Of a DNA stretch of 64,000 nucleotides, positions 16,879-24,339 are shown one piece after another. Source of the DNA: Alphaproteobacteria bacterium. Lineage in GTDB: Bacteria; Pseudomonadota; Alphaproteobacteria; Rhizobiales; GCA-2746425. The position numbers and the translations under genes were made by a program. Where the stretch lies: NCBI GenBank assembly GCA_024743215.1, contig JANSWZ010000003.1:434001-498000 (forward strand). The letters are read 5' to 3'. Within the stretch, counting starts at the first letter, position 1. Each line of letters opens with the position of its first letter. Under the pieces are notes generated by a model. It did not search any database. It saw only the letters and a list, made by a program, of their open reading frames with translations, and was not told the origin of the DNA.

Positions 16879-16900
16879 ACATATATGTTTTTATGAATGT
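16879..16900. promoter_or_regulatory. Putative SoxR operator before the SoxH-like gene
   Basis: On the minus strand it reads ATTC-ATAAAAAC-ATAT inside a 22-bp element that is 19/22 identical to the one at 11956-11977. It fills the 47-bp gap between the racemase stop and the MBL start, so the MBL gene probably has its own regulated promoter. Confidence 0.5.
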
Positions 16901-16913
16901 AACATGTTGGTTG

Positions 16914-17633
16914 CTACATCGCCAGCGCTTTGCGCGTTGCTGCCTTGAAGCTCAACCCTGTCTGGCAAAGCGGTAGGAGGCCGGGCAGGGACAGAATGGG
17001 TATTTCGAACAGCCGGGCCAGATCAGACGCATAGGGTGGCATATTGGTGCATTCGAGCACCAGGGCCCCAATGTCTGTGTGCTTCTTCATGAGATCTGCC
17101 GCAGCGGTGATGACATCCTGTCTGGCAGCATCTTGATCCATGGTTTCATGATTGCCGAGAATCTGTGTGCAGAAATGCCCCTTCGGATCAGGAGCTCCAA
17201 TGGGCGTTTCCAATGGACAGTCAGCCGCCTGCAGATGGGCGGCGGTCAGGTTTTCAGACGAAATTGTCAAAATTGCTGGTCGCAAACCATCTGGGCGTAA
17301 TTGCTCAGCGGCAATGGGAACGGCCAGCAATGCGGAACTGACAACCGGCACGGTGACGGCGGTTTCCAGTGTTTTCTGGTGGAGCACAAGAAAGCCGCAA
17401 CTGGTTGTGATGAGGCTGGCCCCGGCCTGTTCCAGTTTCTTTGCGGCATCGGAAAAGCTATTGACCAGGCCCGTTGCCTGATCTTCAACCACGCGCTTCG
17501 GTGTCGCGTTGCGGATGGTTGCAACCAATGCGGGCGGATTGAACGTTTCTGGATGGCCGATATCTCCCTTGAACCGGGGGAAGCGGCTTTCCAGCATAAG
17601 CAGGCCGATTTGTGCCCCTGTGTTCTGTGTCAT
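16914..17633 (-). CDS. Aspartate/glutamate racemase-family protein
   Basis: Protein of 239 aa with the two catalytic cysteines of PLP-independent Asp/Glu/hydantoin racemases in typical contexts: TTSCGFL (C79) and LECTNMPPY (C195). It is cytoplasmic. The exact substrate is unknown. Together with the nearby TRAP binding protein and ornithine-cyclodeaminase-like gene it may belong to amino-acid use rather than sulfur oxidation. It starts at ATG 17633 and runs toward the SoxH-like gene. Confidence 0.83.
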   Translation of the reverse strand: MTQNTGAQIGLLMLESRFPRFKGDIGHPETFNPPALVATIRNATPKRVVEDQATGLVNSFSDAAKKLEQAGASLITTSCGFLVLHQKTLETAVTVPVVSSALLAVPIAAEQLRPDGLRPAILTISSENLTAAHLQAADCPLETPIGAPDPKGHFCTQILGNHETMDQDAARQDVITAAADLMKKHTDIGALVLECTNMPPYASDLARLFEIPILSLPGLLPLCQTGLSFKAATRKALAM

Positions 17634-17849
17634 GCTTGCATATCCAACGGCTGAGATTGACCGTCAGTCTGACATGAAATGCAGCAGGATGCGATGTTGA
17701 ATGGTTGGTGAAAGCCGATTGTGAAGGGGCAAAAATGCGGTGATTCCGAGTGTGCCCAATGTCGGATTGACAGCCAGAGCAAAAACTGGTCGCATCGCCT
17801 CAGATTGCTTGTCGGGCGTACCGACACAGGTCGATCTCGTCGTCGATTT

Positions 17850-17867
17850 CCTGAATACCTATTCAGG
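17850..17867. promoter_or_regulatory. Perfect 18-bp palindrome upstream of dctP
   Basis: CCTGAATA-CC-TATTCAGG, perfect arms of 8 bp with a 2-bp centre, ends 30 bp before the dctP ATG. The size and symmetry suit an operator for a dimeric regulator. No regulator gene is adjacent, so the protein is unknown. It partly resembles the ATTC/GAAT arms of the sox sites but the spacing differs. Confidence 0.5.
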
Positions 17868-17897
17868 AATCATGAATCAAAACAGGGGACAAAAGCT

Positions 17898-18881
17898 ATG
17901 AGCTTGAAAAGAACTTTAACCCTCAGTGCGGCTGCAGTCGCGCTTGTTGGTGCCTCCACAGCTGGGGCCTATGCAGAGAAGTGGGATATGCCAATGGCCT
18001 ATGCTGCATCCAATTATCACTCGGAAAACGGTGCGGTATTTGCCGCCTGCGTGACCGAAGCAACAGGTGGTGATCTTGAAATTGTCACCCATCCCGGTGG
18101 CTCGCTCTACAAGGGTGGCGAAATCAAACGTGCGGTACAGACCGGCCAGGCCCCGATTGGCGAGCGGCTGCTGTCAGCGCATGCCAATGAGGATCCGCTG
18201 TTCGGCGTTGATTCCATTCCATTCCTGGCAACGTCGTTTGACGATTCCGTTGCGCTTTGGAAAGCCGCTTCCGGAGCTGTGAAAGAGGCGCTTGCAAAGC
18301 AGAACCTTGAGTATGTTTACGCAGTGCCGTGGCCACCTCAGGGCCTTTACTTCAAGAAAGAAGTAGCTGGTGTCAGCGACATGTCCGGCATCAAATTCCG
18401 CGCCTATAATGCTGCGACAGCGCGTATTGCCGAACTGGCAGGCATGGTGCCGGTCCAGATTGAAGCGGCGGAATTGTCTCAGGCACTGGCCACCGGCGTT
18501 GCCGAAGCGTTCATTTCTTCCGGTTCAACCGGTTATGACCGCAAAGTGTGGGAGCAGCTGACTCATTTTTATGATGTGCAGGCCTGGCTTCCCCGCAACA
18601 CCGTGTTCGTCAACAAGGATGCATGGGATGCTCTGAGCGATGCCAATAAGGCAGCCGTTACCGAGTGCGGCGCCCAGGCAGAAGCTGCTGGCCTGGCAAA
18701 AGCGAAAGAACTTACGCAGTTCTATCTGGACGGTCTGGCTGAAAACGGCATGGAAGTTGCTGCCCCTGGTGACGCGCTGAAGGCGGAATTGCAGGGCTTT
18801 GGTGAAACCATGACGCAGGAATGGCTGGATTCAGCCGGTGATGCCGGTAAGGCTGCCGTCGACGCTTACAAAGCCATGTAG
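17898..18881 (+). CDS. dctP: TRAP transporter substrate-binding protein DctP
   Basis: Periplasmic DctP-type binding protein of 327 aa. Sec signal at 1-26 (ending AYAEKW). Family features include GGSLYKGGEIKRAVQTGQ, IPFLATSF, the conserved GIKFRAYNAATARIAELAGMVPV segment with an Arg for carboxylate binding, and FVNKDAWDAL. The ATG at 17898 follows CAGGGGAC; longer in-frame reading upstream lacks a signal peptide. The membrane subunits (dctQM at 22238-24068) are 3.4 kb away on the opposite strand, which is unusual. The ligand is a carboxylate-type solute. Neighbouring racemase and ornithine-cyclodeaminase genes hint at an amino-acid derivative. Confidence 0.92.
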   Translation: MSLKRTLTLSAAAVALVGASTAGAYAEKWDMPMAYAASNYHSENGAVFAACVTEATGGDLEIVTHPGGSLYKGGEIKRAVQTGQAPIGERLLSAHANEDPLFGVDSIPFLATSFDDSVALWKAASGAVKEALAKQNLEYVYAVPWPPQGLYFKKEVAGVSDMSGIKFRAYNAATARIAELAGMVPVQIEAAELSQALATGVAEAFISSGSTGYDRKVWEQLTHFYDVQAWLPRNTVFVNKDAWDALSDANKAAVTECGAQAEAAGLAKAKELTQFYLDGLAENGMEVAAPGDALKAELQGFGETMTQEWLDSAGDAGKAAVDAYKAM

Positions 18882-18902
18882 TAAACAGGCTGATTGTGCT
18901 GA

Positions 18903-18933
18903 GAGCTTCCGGCGATGCCGGGGGCTCGATTTT
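18903..18933 (+). terminator. Rho-independent terminator after dctP
   Basis: Stem of GAGC, two U-G pairs and CCGGC closing a GAT loop (18903-18927), followed by GATTTT. It lies 21 nt after the dctP stop and just before the hugZ-like start, so it separates the two units. Confidence 0.6.
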
Positions 18934-18953
18934 CCAAGAGTGTGGATCTGACA

Positions 18954-19475
18954 ATGGCTGAACCGAAAAGTCCCATCCGGGAAACCGATGATGAGGCGCG
19001 CGCGTTGGGCAGGCGCTTGTTGGCAGAGGCCCGCTTTGCTGCGCTGGCGACATTGGAGCCTGGCACAGGTTGCCCCTTGGCCAGTCGCATTGCGTTTGCT
19101 CTGGACGGTGAGGGGCAGCCAATTTCTTTGATGTCGACGCTGGCTTATCACACGAAAGCATTGATCGAGAATGCATCCTGTTCTGTGCTGGTGGGTGAGC
19201 CGGGTAAGGGTGACCCGCTTGCGCATCCGCGCATCACCTTGCAGGCGCAAACCATACGGTTGGACAAGAGTTCTGAGGATCATGCGCAGACACGGGCGCA
19301 TTATCTGAAACAGCATCCCAAAGCGGCACTTTATGTGGACTTCGGAGATTTTTTTCTGTTCAGGTTCGCAGTGGAAAATGCCTATCTTAATGGTGGATTC
19401 GGCAAGGCCTTTGTTTTGAATGCTGATGATCTCGGGTTGGATGCTGGTGGATTCTCGGAACAAGTCCGAGAATGA
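18954..19475 (+). CDS. HugZ-like FMN/haem-binding split-barrel protein
   Basis: Protein of 173 aa of the pyridoxamine-phosphate-oxidase-like split barrel. The N-terminal ARFAALATLEPGTGCPLASRIAFALD strand pair and LSTLAYHTKALIENASCSVLVGEP segment are typical, and the C-terminal YLNGGFGKAFVL is the HugZ-type signature. HugZ proteins bind or degrade haem, while others bind FMN. The ATG at 18954 is chosen because a start at 18915 would run through the dctP terminator. The last seven codons (FSEQVRE) are encoded by the left arm of an inverted-repeat element, so the native C-terminus has been altered by or adapted to that repeat. Confidence 0.8.
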   Translation: MAEPKSPIRETDDEARALGRRLLAEARFAALATLEPGTGCPLASRIAFALDGEGQPISLMSTLAYHTKALIENASCSVLVGEPGKGDPLAHPRITLQAQTIRLDKSSEDHAQTRAHYLKQHPKAALYVDFGDFFLFRFAVENAYLNGGFGKAFVLNADDLGLDAGGFSEQVRE

Positions 19476-19588
19476 CGCGGAGGGACTTTGATACAGCGCA
19501 TGAGCAGGATGGTGTTTGGAAGATTGTAGGGGTAGAGAATATGCGCGACATTCTATCCCCGTCATTCTCGGACTTGTTCCGAGGATCC
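19449..19588. repeat. Palindromic intergenic repeat element with inverted arms
   Basis: Two near-identical inverted arms of about 27 bp (19449-19480 and 19560-19588) enclose about 80 bp. Each arm is itself a hairpin: the left has perfect 9-bp arms ATTCTCGGA and TCCGAGAAT around a 5-nt loop, and the right has one mismatch. The arm core TCATTCTCGGACTTGTTCC resembles a palindromic sequence dispersed between genes in many Alphaproteobacteria. No ORF of note lies inside. The left arm overlaps the hugZ-like 3' end. It could work as a bidirectional terminator or be a small non-autonomous element. Confidence 0.75.
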
Positions 19589-19633
19589 ATGATACCTCAC
19601 TGAATTCAACCCAGAAGAATCTCGGACCCTGTC

Positions 19634-20560
19634 ATGCAAATTCTCACCGAAGATATGCTGGAAGCCTCCATCGACTGGCCATCATTGATCGCAGCTTTGC
19701 GTCATGGGCATACACTGCCAAAAGCGCTGGTCAACGATACGCTGTTGGCACAGGCTGGCCGGAAATACCTGGTGCGTTCTGCGTGGATTGAGGGCCTGGG
19801 AGCTTGTACCAAAGCGGTTACGATCTATCCCGATAATCCATCGCAAAGCCCCGCTCTGCCATCGGTGCAGGGACAGGTTATCATGTTTGATGAGGCAAGC
19901 GGCACGCCGATAGGGCTGATTGATGGCCCGGCAGAGACACGCCTGAAAACTGCCGCTGACAGCGCCCTTGGCAGCGCATTGTTGTCGCGTGAGGACTCCA
20001 AAACCCTGCTGATGGTTGGCGCTGGCAATATGGCAGGCCCGTTGATCGAAGCGCATTTAGCGGCGCGGCCTGCGCTGGAAAAAGTGCTGATCTGGAACCG
20101 AACAATGCAGCGGGCAGCATCGCTTGCAACAGAATTGCAAAGCCGGACCGGAACTGCCGTGGACGCTGTCTCCGATCTGGATGCAGCTCTTCCTGAAGCG
20201 GATATTATTTGCAGCGCGACGATGAGTGAAGAGCCGGTGATCAAAGGTGCCTTGCTGTCGGAAGGAACGCATCTGGACCTTGTGGGCGCCTTTGCGCCTG
20301 CCATGCGCGAGGCGGATGATGTGGCACTGACACGTGCGCGTTTGTTTGCTGACAGTTTTGACACGACACTGGATCACATTGGCGAATACAAGATTCCGCT
20401 TAAAAACAATATTATTCAACGCGCAGATGTGCTGGCGGATTTATATGCACTGGTGGGCGGTGCTGAGGGGCGCATTTCCGATGCTGACATTACCCTGTTC
20501 AAGAATGGTGGTGGCGCACATCTTGATCTCATGATCTCGCACCATCTTGCCAACCGTTAG
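19634..20560 (+). CDS. Ornithine cyclodeaminase/mu-crystallin family protein
   Basis: Protein of 308 aa. N-terminal dimerisation/substrate region with RKYLVRSAWIEGLGACTKAV (substrate lysine context) and GQVIMFDEASGTPIGLIDG. The NAD-binding Rossmann motif VGAGNMAG starts near residue 127. DLVGAFAPAMREAD carries the usual catalytic aspartate region. Family members are ornithine cyclodeaminases, ketimine or delta1-pyrroline-carboxylate reductases, or opine-like dehydrogenases, and sequence alone does not choose. A pyrroline/ketimine role next to a TRAP binding protein and racemase would suit proline- or lysine-derivative catabolism (inference). Confidence 0.88.
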   Translation: MQILTEDMLEASIDWPSLIAALRHGHTLPKALVNDTLLAQAGRKYLVRSAWIEGLGACTKAVTIYPDNPSQSPALPSVQGQVIMFDEASGTPIGLIDGPAETRLKTAADSALGSALLSREDSKTLLMVGAGNMAGPLIEAHLAARPALEKVLIWNRTMQRAASLATELQSRTGTAVDAVSDLDAALPEADIICSATMSEEPVIKGALLSEGTHLDLVGAFAPAMREADDVALTRARLFADSFDTTLDHIGEYKIPLKNNIIQRADVLADLYALVGGAEGRISDADITLFKNGGGAHLDLMISHHLANR

Positions 20561-20568
20561 CTTCTGGA

Positions 20569-21069
20569 TCAGAGATCCCGAGTCATGACGACCATCGGAA
20601 ATGGCAGATCGGGCGCGAAGGATACTGTCTTCTGTTCCCCCGCTCTAAAACCCACACTTTCGTAAAAGGCAACGGCGGCAAGGCTGGAAAAACAGCTGAA
20701 TTGTGTCACGCCAATTGCCTGCGCTGCATCAAAACAATGCGTCATAATGGCTTTGGCCAATCCCTTTCTCAAATGATCGGGGTGTGTTGCAACATGGCGG
20801 ATATGAGCAATGCTGGCATCCTGCACTTTTTTTGTTCCTGGAACTGCAAGGGTCCAACCGCCACAGGCGACGATTTTCTCATCAATGGTCGCTGCATAAT
20901 AAGTGCCGCTGGTGAGGAGGTCTGGTTGAGCTTTTGACATAATCGGCACGGCGCGTGCGAGCGTGTCAGCATCATAAAAGCCCTGCAGCAAAGTGCTGTA
21001 GGAAGCTTTGAGAATGGGCTCAATGGCGTCGTTGTCGGCGAGTGTTGTGGGGCGGATCGAAAAGTTCAT
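20569..21069 (-). CDS. GNAT-family acetyltransferase
   Basis: Protein of 166 aa. Motif A is HVATHPDHLRKGLAKAIMTHC (about residues 91-111), followed by the motif B segment SSLAAVAFYESVGF. The N-terminus IRPTTLADNDAIEPILKASY is a standard GNAT opening. The acceptor is unknown. It ends 8 bp from the convergent ornithine-cyclodeaminase-like stop and lies 16 bp after the sulfotransferase-like gene on the same strand, so the two are probably co-transcribed. Confidence 0.88.
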   Translation of the reverse strand: MNFSIRPTTLADNDAIEPILKASYSTLLQGFYDADTLARAVPIMSKAQPDLLTSGTYYAATIDEKIVACGGWTLAVPGTKKVQDASIAHIRHVATHPDHLRKGLAKAIMTHCFDAAQAIGVTQFSCFSSLAAVAFYESVGFRAGEQKTVSFAPDLPFPMVVMTRDL

Positions 21070-21085
21070 TCAGACACTCCCGCTA

Positions 21086-21817
21086 TCAGAACGACAATGC
21101 ATGCCGCTTCATATGTTCGTAAATCGGCATCGCTTCCTCAACTATGCTCTTGTGCTGGTCCGGCACAAGTGGCTGCGTTCGTTCAGGCGGAGCAAAGCCG
21201 GTGGATTTGACCACACTGTCATACCAATGTGTCGCCCACACGCCATCGCTTCCGCGTTGTCCTGTTGGCCAGGATAGCATCTGCTCTGAGAATTGAATGC
21301 CAAGGGCCGGGCAGAGCGCATTGAGCGCGGCCTCCGGGTTGCTGCGTATGTCGGTGGCGTCGATCACCGGTGGTGCCTTACCGGTCAGGTCACAGACCAG
21401 ATCGAATAGGGCGGCCTGTTCTGTAAAGCCGATATCAGCCAGCGAAACAGCGTCGTGCTTCTGGCCGTAGCTTGCAACCACACGGGCCGGATCGCGAATG
21501 AGGAACGCATTGGACAGACCTGCAATCCATGTGCGGTCATAGGCTGGCAGCATGTGGTGCGTCATCTGCTTTTGATAGAATATCTGTTCCTGTGGCGCGG
21601 GCTGGCGACATGCTTCCACGACCGAGCGCCAATCCGGGTCGCCATGGGCAACAATGTCGTTTGCCATGGGATGGGGCAGTTTGGTGTCTTGCAGATAGGC
21701 CGCATAGAATGGCTCGTCCCAGACAATTGTATCGGGGCGGTTTTCAAAGCTGCGCATCATGGCCGTTGACAGATTGCGCGGGCCGGACCACATGGCAATA
21801 ATATGTTTTTCTGGCAT
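21086..21817 (-). CDS. Sulfotransferase-like P-loop protein
   Basis: Protein of 243 aa. The N-terminal IIAMWSGPRNLSTAMMRSF is the PAPS-binding-loop-like motif of a bacterial sulfotransferase-fold family. It continues DTIVWDEPFYAAYL and later FLIRDPARVVASY, the 3'-phosphate-binding Arg/Ser segment. A true sulfotransferase would use PAPS; many family members are uncharacterised and some are annotated with aminotransferases. The ATG at 21817 gives the canonical N-terminus. Longer in-frame reading adds 70 residues overlapping the divergent HlyU-like gene and is rejected. Located with a GNAT and near TRAP genes. Confidence 0.75.
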   Translation of the reverse strand: MPEKHIIAMWSGPRNLSTAMMRSFENRPDTIVWDEPFYAAYLQDTKLPHPMANDIVAHGDPDWRSVVEACRQPAPQEQIFYQKQMTHHMLPAYDRTWIAGLSNAFLIRDPARVVASYGQKHDAVSLADIGFTEQAALFDLVCDLTGKAPPVIDATDIRSNPEAALNALCPALGIQFSEQMLSWPTGQRGSDGVWATHWYDSVVKSTGFAPPERTQPLVPDQHKSIVEEAMPIYEHMKRHALSF

Positions 21818-21913
21818 AGTAGGATTCACAAGCGGTTTGATATGCCTTTCTATCATGGCAATGGCGATTGAACAGTGCTGATTGAACTTAAGCAGATAAG
21901 GGATGAAACGGGC

Positions 21914-22228
21914 ATGGCAGGATTTTTGAAGAAATTGTTTGGCGGCGGCGATGGCGGCGGGTCTGGTGGCGGCAGCAAGCACGAGGCCGAACCGTTTGAG
22001 GACTGCCTGATTGTCCCGGCGCCGCAAAGTTCTGGCGGTACATGGCGGGTTGCCGGCACCATTACCAAAGAGATTGACGGCGAGACCCTGGAGCGCCCCT
22101 TTGTGCGGGCCGACACATTCAATAGTGAAGATGATGCAGTGAAATTTACCCTGCAGAAGGGTCGCCAGATCATAGAACAGAACGGCAAGAGCCTGTTTTC
22201 GGACGGGGCAAAATCACGCCCCGCCTAA
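21914..22228 (+). CDS. HlyU-family protein
   Basis: Small 104-aa protein. The amphipathic N-terminus AGFLKKLFGG is followed by a glycine-rich linker (residues 11-24) and a compact domain with FEDCLIVPAPQSSGGTWRVAGTI, RPFVRADTF and a C-terminal helix KGRQIIEQNGKSLF, which is the HlyU pattern of Alphaproteobacteria. Vibrio HlyU (a different, ArsR-type fold) gave the name, and the function of this family is not established. The ATG at 21914 sits at the domain's usual start. Convergent with dctM, 9 bp between ends. Confidence 0.75.
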   Translation: MAGFLKKLFGGGDGGGSGGGSKHEAEPFEDCLIVPAPQSSGGTWRVAGTITKEIDGETLERPFVRADTFNSEDDAVKFTLQKGRQIIEQNGKSLFSDGAKSRPA

Positions 22229-22237
22229 GGTGATTTA

Positions 22238-23539
22238 CTAACGCTGACGCATGTTTTCCGGCAGCCAGGTGGCAATGTCGGGAAACAGGATCAGTATGAA
22301 CACCATCACCACCATAATGCCGAACATGGGCAGAGCCGCCTTGGCTATGTAGTTCATCTCGTGGTTGGTCATGCCTTGCAGCACGAACAGATTGAAGCCA
22401 ATTGGCGGCGTGATCTGTGCCATTTCCACGACCACCACAATGAAGATGCCGAACCAGATGACATCAATCCCGGCCTGACGGATCATAGGTTCCACCACGG
22501 CAATGGTCAGCACCACGCTGGAAATGCCATCCAGAAAACAGCCAATGACAATGTAGAACAGCAACAATGCCATCAGCAATTCAAAGCGCGATAGCTCCAG
22601 CGATGCAATGAAAGTGGCCAGCGCACGCGGCAAGCCGGTAAAGCCCATCGACAATGACAGGAAGGCGGCACCTGCCAGAATAAGCGCGATCATGGCCGAT
22701 GTGCGGGTGGCGCCCAAAAGGCTTTGGCTGAAGCTGGTCCAGTTGAGCGAGCCTTGCATTGTTGCCAGTGCCATGGAGCCAAGCACGCCGAAGGCTGCGG
22801 CCTCGGTGGCGGTGGCATAGCCCAGATACATGGAACCGATCACCAGCAGAATGAGCAGGATGACCGGGATCAGAAATCGTGAGTTCTTGACCCGCTCCAT
22901 AAAGGTCATGGCCGGTTCGGGCGTTGGATCATAATCACTGGAAAAGACGCCATAGAGGCTGGCATAAGCCATGAACATCAGCGCCAGAATGAGGCCCGGA
23001 ACAATGCCGGCAATGAACAGTTTGGTGATGGATTCATTGATCGTCACCCCATAGACAATGAGGGTCAGCGAGGGCGGGATCATAAGCCCCAATGTGGCGG
23101 CCCCGGCCAAAGTGCCGATAATCATTTTTTCGGGGTATTTGCGCGCCCGCAGTTCCGGGATCGACATTTTGCCAACCGTGGTCAGCGTTGCCGCCGAAGA
23201 GCCGGAGACGGCGGCAAAGACCGTGCAGCCAACAATATTGGTGTGCAGCAAGCCGCCGGGCAGTTTGGCCATCCAGGGTGAAAGGCCCTTGAACATGTCT
23301 TCCGACAGGCGTGTTCGAAACAGGATTTCGCCCATCCATATGAACATCGGCAGGGCCGTTAGCGTCCACGATGAGGAGGCTGACCAGATGGTGGTCATCA
23401 TCGCATCGCCTGCCGGGCGAGTGGTGAACAGTTCCATGCCAACAAAGGCAACGCCCAGAAGGGCCAGGCCCACCCAGACGCCGGAGCCTAAAAGCAAAAA
23501 CAGAACGAACAGAAAAACGCCAGTGGCTGCAAACTCCAT
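22238..23539 (-). CDS. dctM: TRAP transporter large permease DctM
   Basis: Polytopic membrane protein of 433 aa, full length for DctM, with about twelve hydrophobic segments. Hallmarks include FAAVSGSSAATLTTVGKMSIPELRARKY in the first half, IPPSLTLIVYG, and QITPPIGFNLFVLQGMTNHEMNYIAKAALP in the second, the two inverted substrate/sodium-binding repeats. It is co-transcribed with dctQ 4 bp upstream. The binding protein gene is most likely the dctP at 17898 on the other strand, as no other orphan DctP-type gene is present. Confidence 0.94.
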   Translation of the reverse strand: MEFAATGVFLFVLFLLLGSGVWVGLALLGVAFVGMELFTTRPAGDAMMTTIWSASSSWTLTALPMFIWMGEILFRTRLSEDMFKGLSPWMAKLPGGLLHTNIVGCTVFAAVSGSSAATLTTVGKMSIPELRARKYPEKMIIGTLAGAATLGLMIPPSLTLIVYGVTINESITKLFIAGIVPGLILALMFMAYASLYGVFSSDYDPTPEPAMTFMERVKNSRFLIPVILLILLVIGSMYLGYATATEAAAFGVLGSMALATMQGSLNWTSFSQSLLGATRTSAMIALILAGAAFLSLSMGFTGLPRALATFIASLELSRFELLMALLLFYIVIGCFLDGISSVVLTIAVVEPMIRQAGIDVIWFGIFIVVVVEMAQITPPIGFNLFVLQGMTNHEMNYIAKAALPMFGIMVVMVFILILFPDIATWLPENMRQR

Positions 23540-23543
23540 TTTT

Positions 23544-24068
23544 CTAGTCTCCTGCCAATGCGTCAGCGCGGATATTGTCGCGGCGGCTGATCAGCAGGGT
23601 GATCAGATTATCAATGAAGCAGATTGCCAGCAGTACGGCGCCAAAGGCCACAACGCTTTGCGGGATCCACAGCGGTGTTGCGTCCTGTCCCTGACTGATG
23701 TCGTTGAATTTGATCGACAGGCTGACGCCGCGAATGGCGTACCAGGCCAGATAGCAGGTGGCTGCAGTGGCAATGGCCATGCACCACACTTCGCCCCAAT
23801 GGCGGTGACGCCCCAGCGCGTTGAGAAACAGGCTGACGCGAATATGCGCGCCCTTGTTGAGCGCATAGGCGAAGGCCAGAAAGGAAGAGGCCGCCATGAA
23901 GTAACCGGCATATTCCGCCGAGCCGGGGAAGGGGGTGCCCATCCAGCGCGCTATCATCTGCGCCACGATGATAACCAGAATCATCAACAGGCATATAGCG
24001 GCCAACATTCCGGCCCCGGTATAAAGGCCATCCAGCAGACGCCTTATTGGGTGTTTCGTCTCAGCCAT
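23544..24068 (-). CDS. dctQ: TRAP transporter small permease DctQ
   Basis: Four-helix membrane protein of 174 aa (segments near 17-37, 50-70, 92-112 and 133-155). The family motif RWMGTPFPGSAEYAGYFMAASSFLAFAYALNKGAHIRVSLF is present in parts along helices 2 and 3. It stabilises DctM in the TRAP membrane complex. The ATG at 24068 (MAETKHPIRRLLDG) follows a GGGGGCC sequence. An upstream start at 24098 would add ten unlikely residues. It leads the dctQM pair and is divergent from the 5'-nucleotidase gene. Confidence 0.9.
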   Translation of the reverse strand: MAETKHPIRRLLDGLYTGAGMLAAICLLMILVIIVAQMIARWMGTPFPGSAEYAGYFMAASSFLAFAYALNKGAHIRVSLFLNALGRHRHWGEVWCMAIATAATCYLAWYAIRGVSLSIKFNDISQGQDATPLWIPQSVVAFGAVLLAICFIDNLITLLISRRDNIRADALAGD

Positions 24069-24339
24069 AGGCCCCCGCATGAGCTTGCAATGGCTCATAT
24101 TGACGTTGTTTGCCCTTCATTCGCAAGGGCCGCGACGCGCTCACCCACATGATTGTTGGTGAATGCGGCGGGTCAGCTGAAGAAGCCTCTTCACAGGCTT
24201 TGGATTTGTGGACTATGCTTTTGTCATAAAGCCTTGCAGATGCTGTGGCACAAAGGCTGCCGAACCTATTTGAGAAACTATGAAGATCGCTGCGCATCTT
24301 GCCGCGATTGCCGTTCAGTTAAATTGAAGGAGCATTTTC

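Noticed and set aside
23058-24152. 364-aa plus-strand open frame opposite dctM/dctQ
   Set aside because: It spans two confident TRAP permease genes and the intergenic region, and its composition is that of an antisense shadow.
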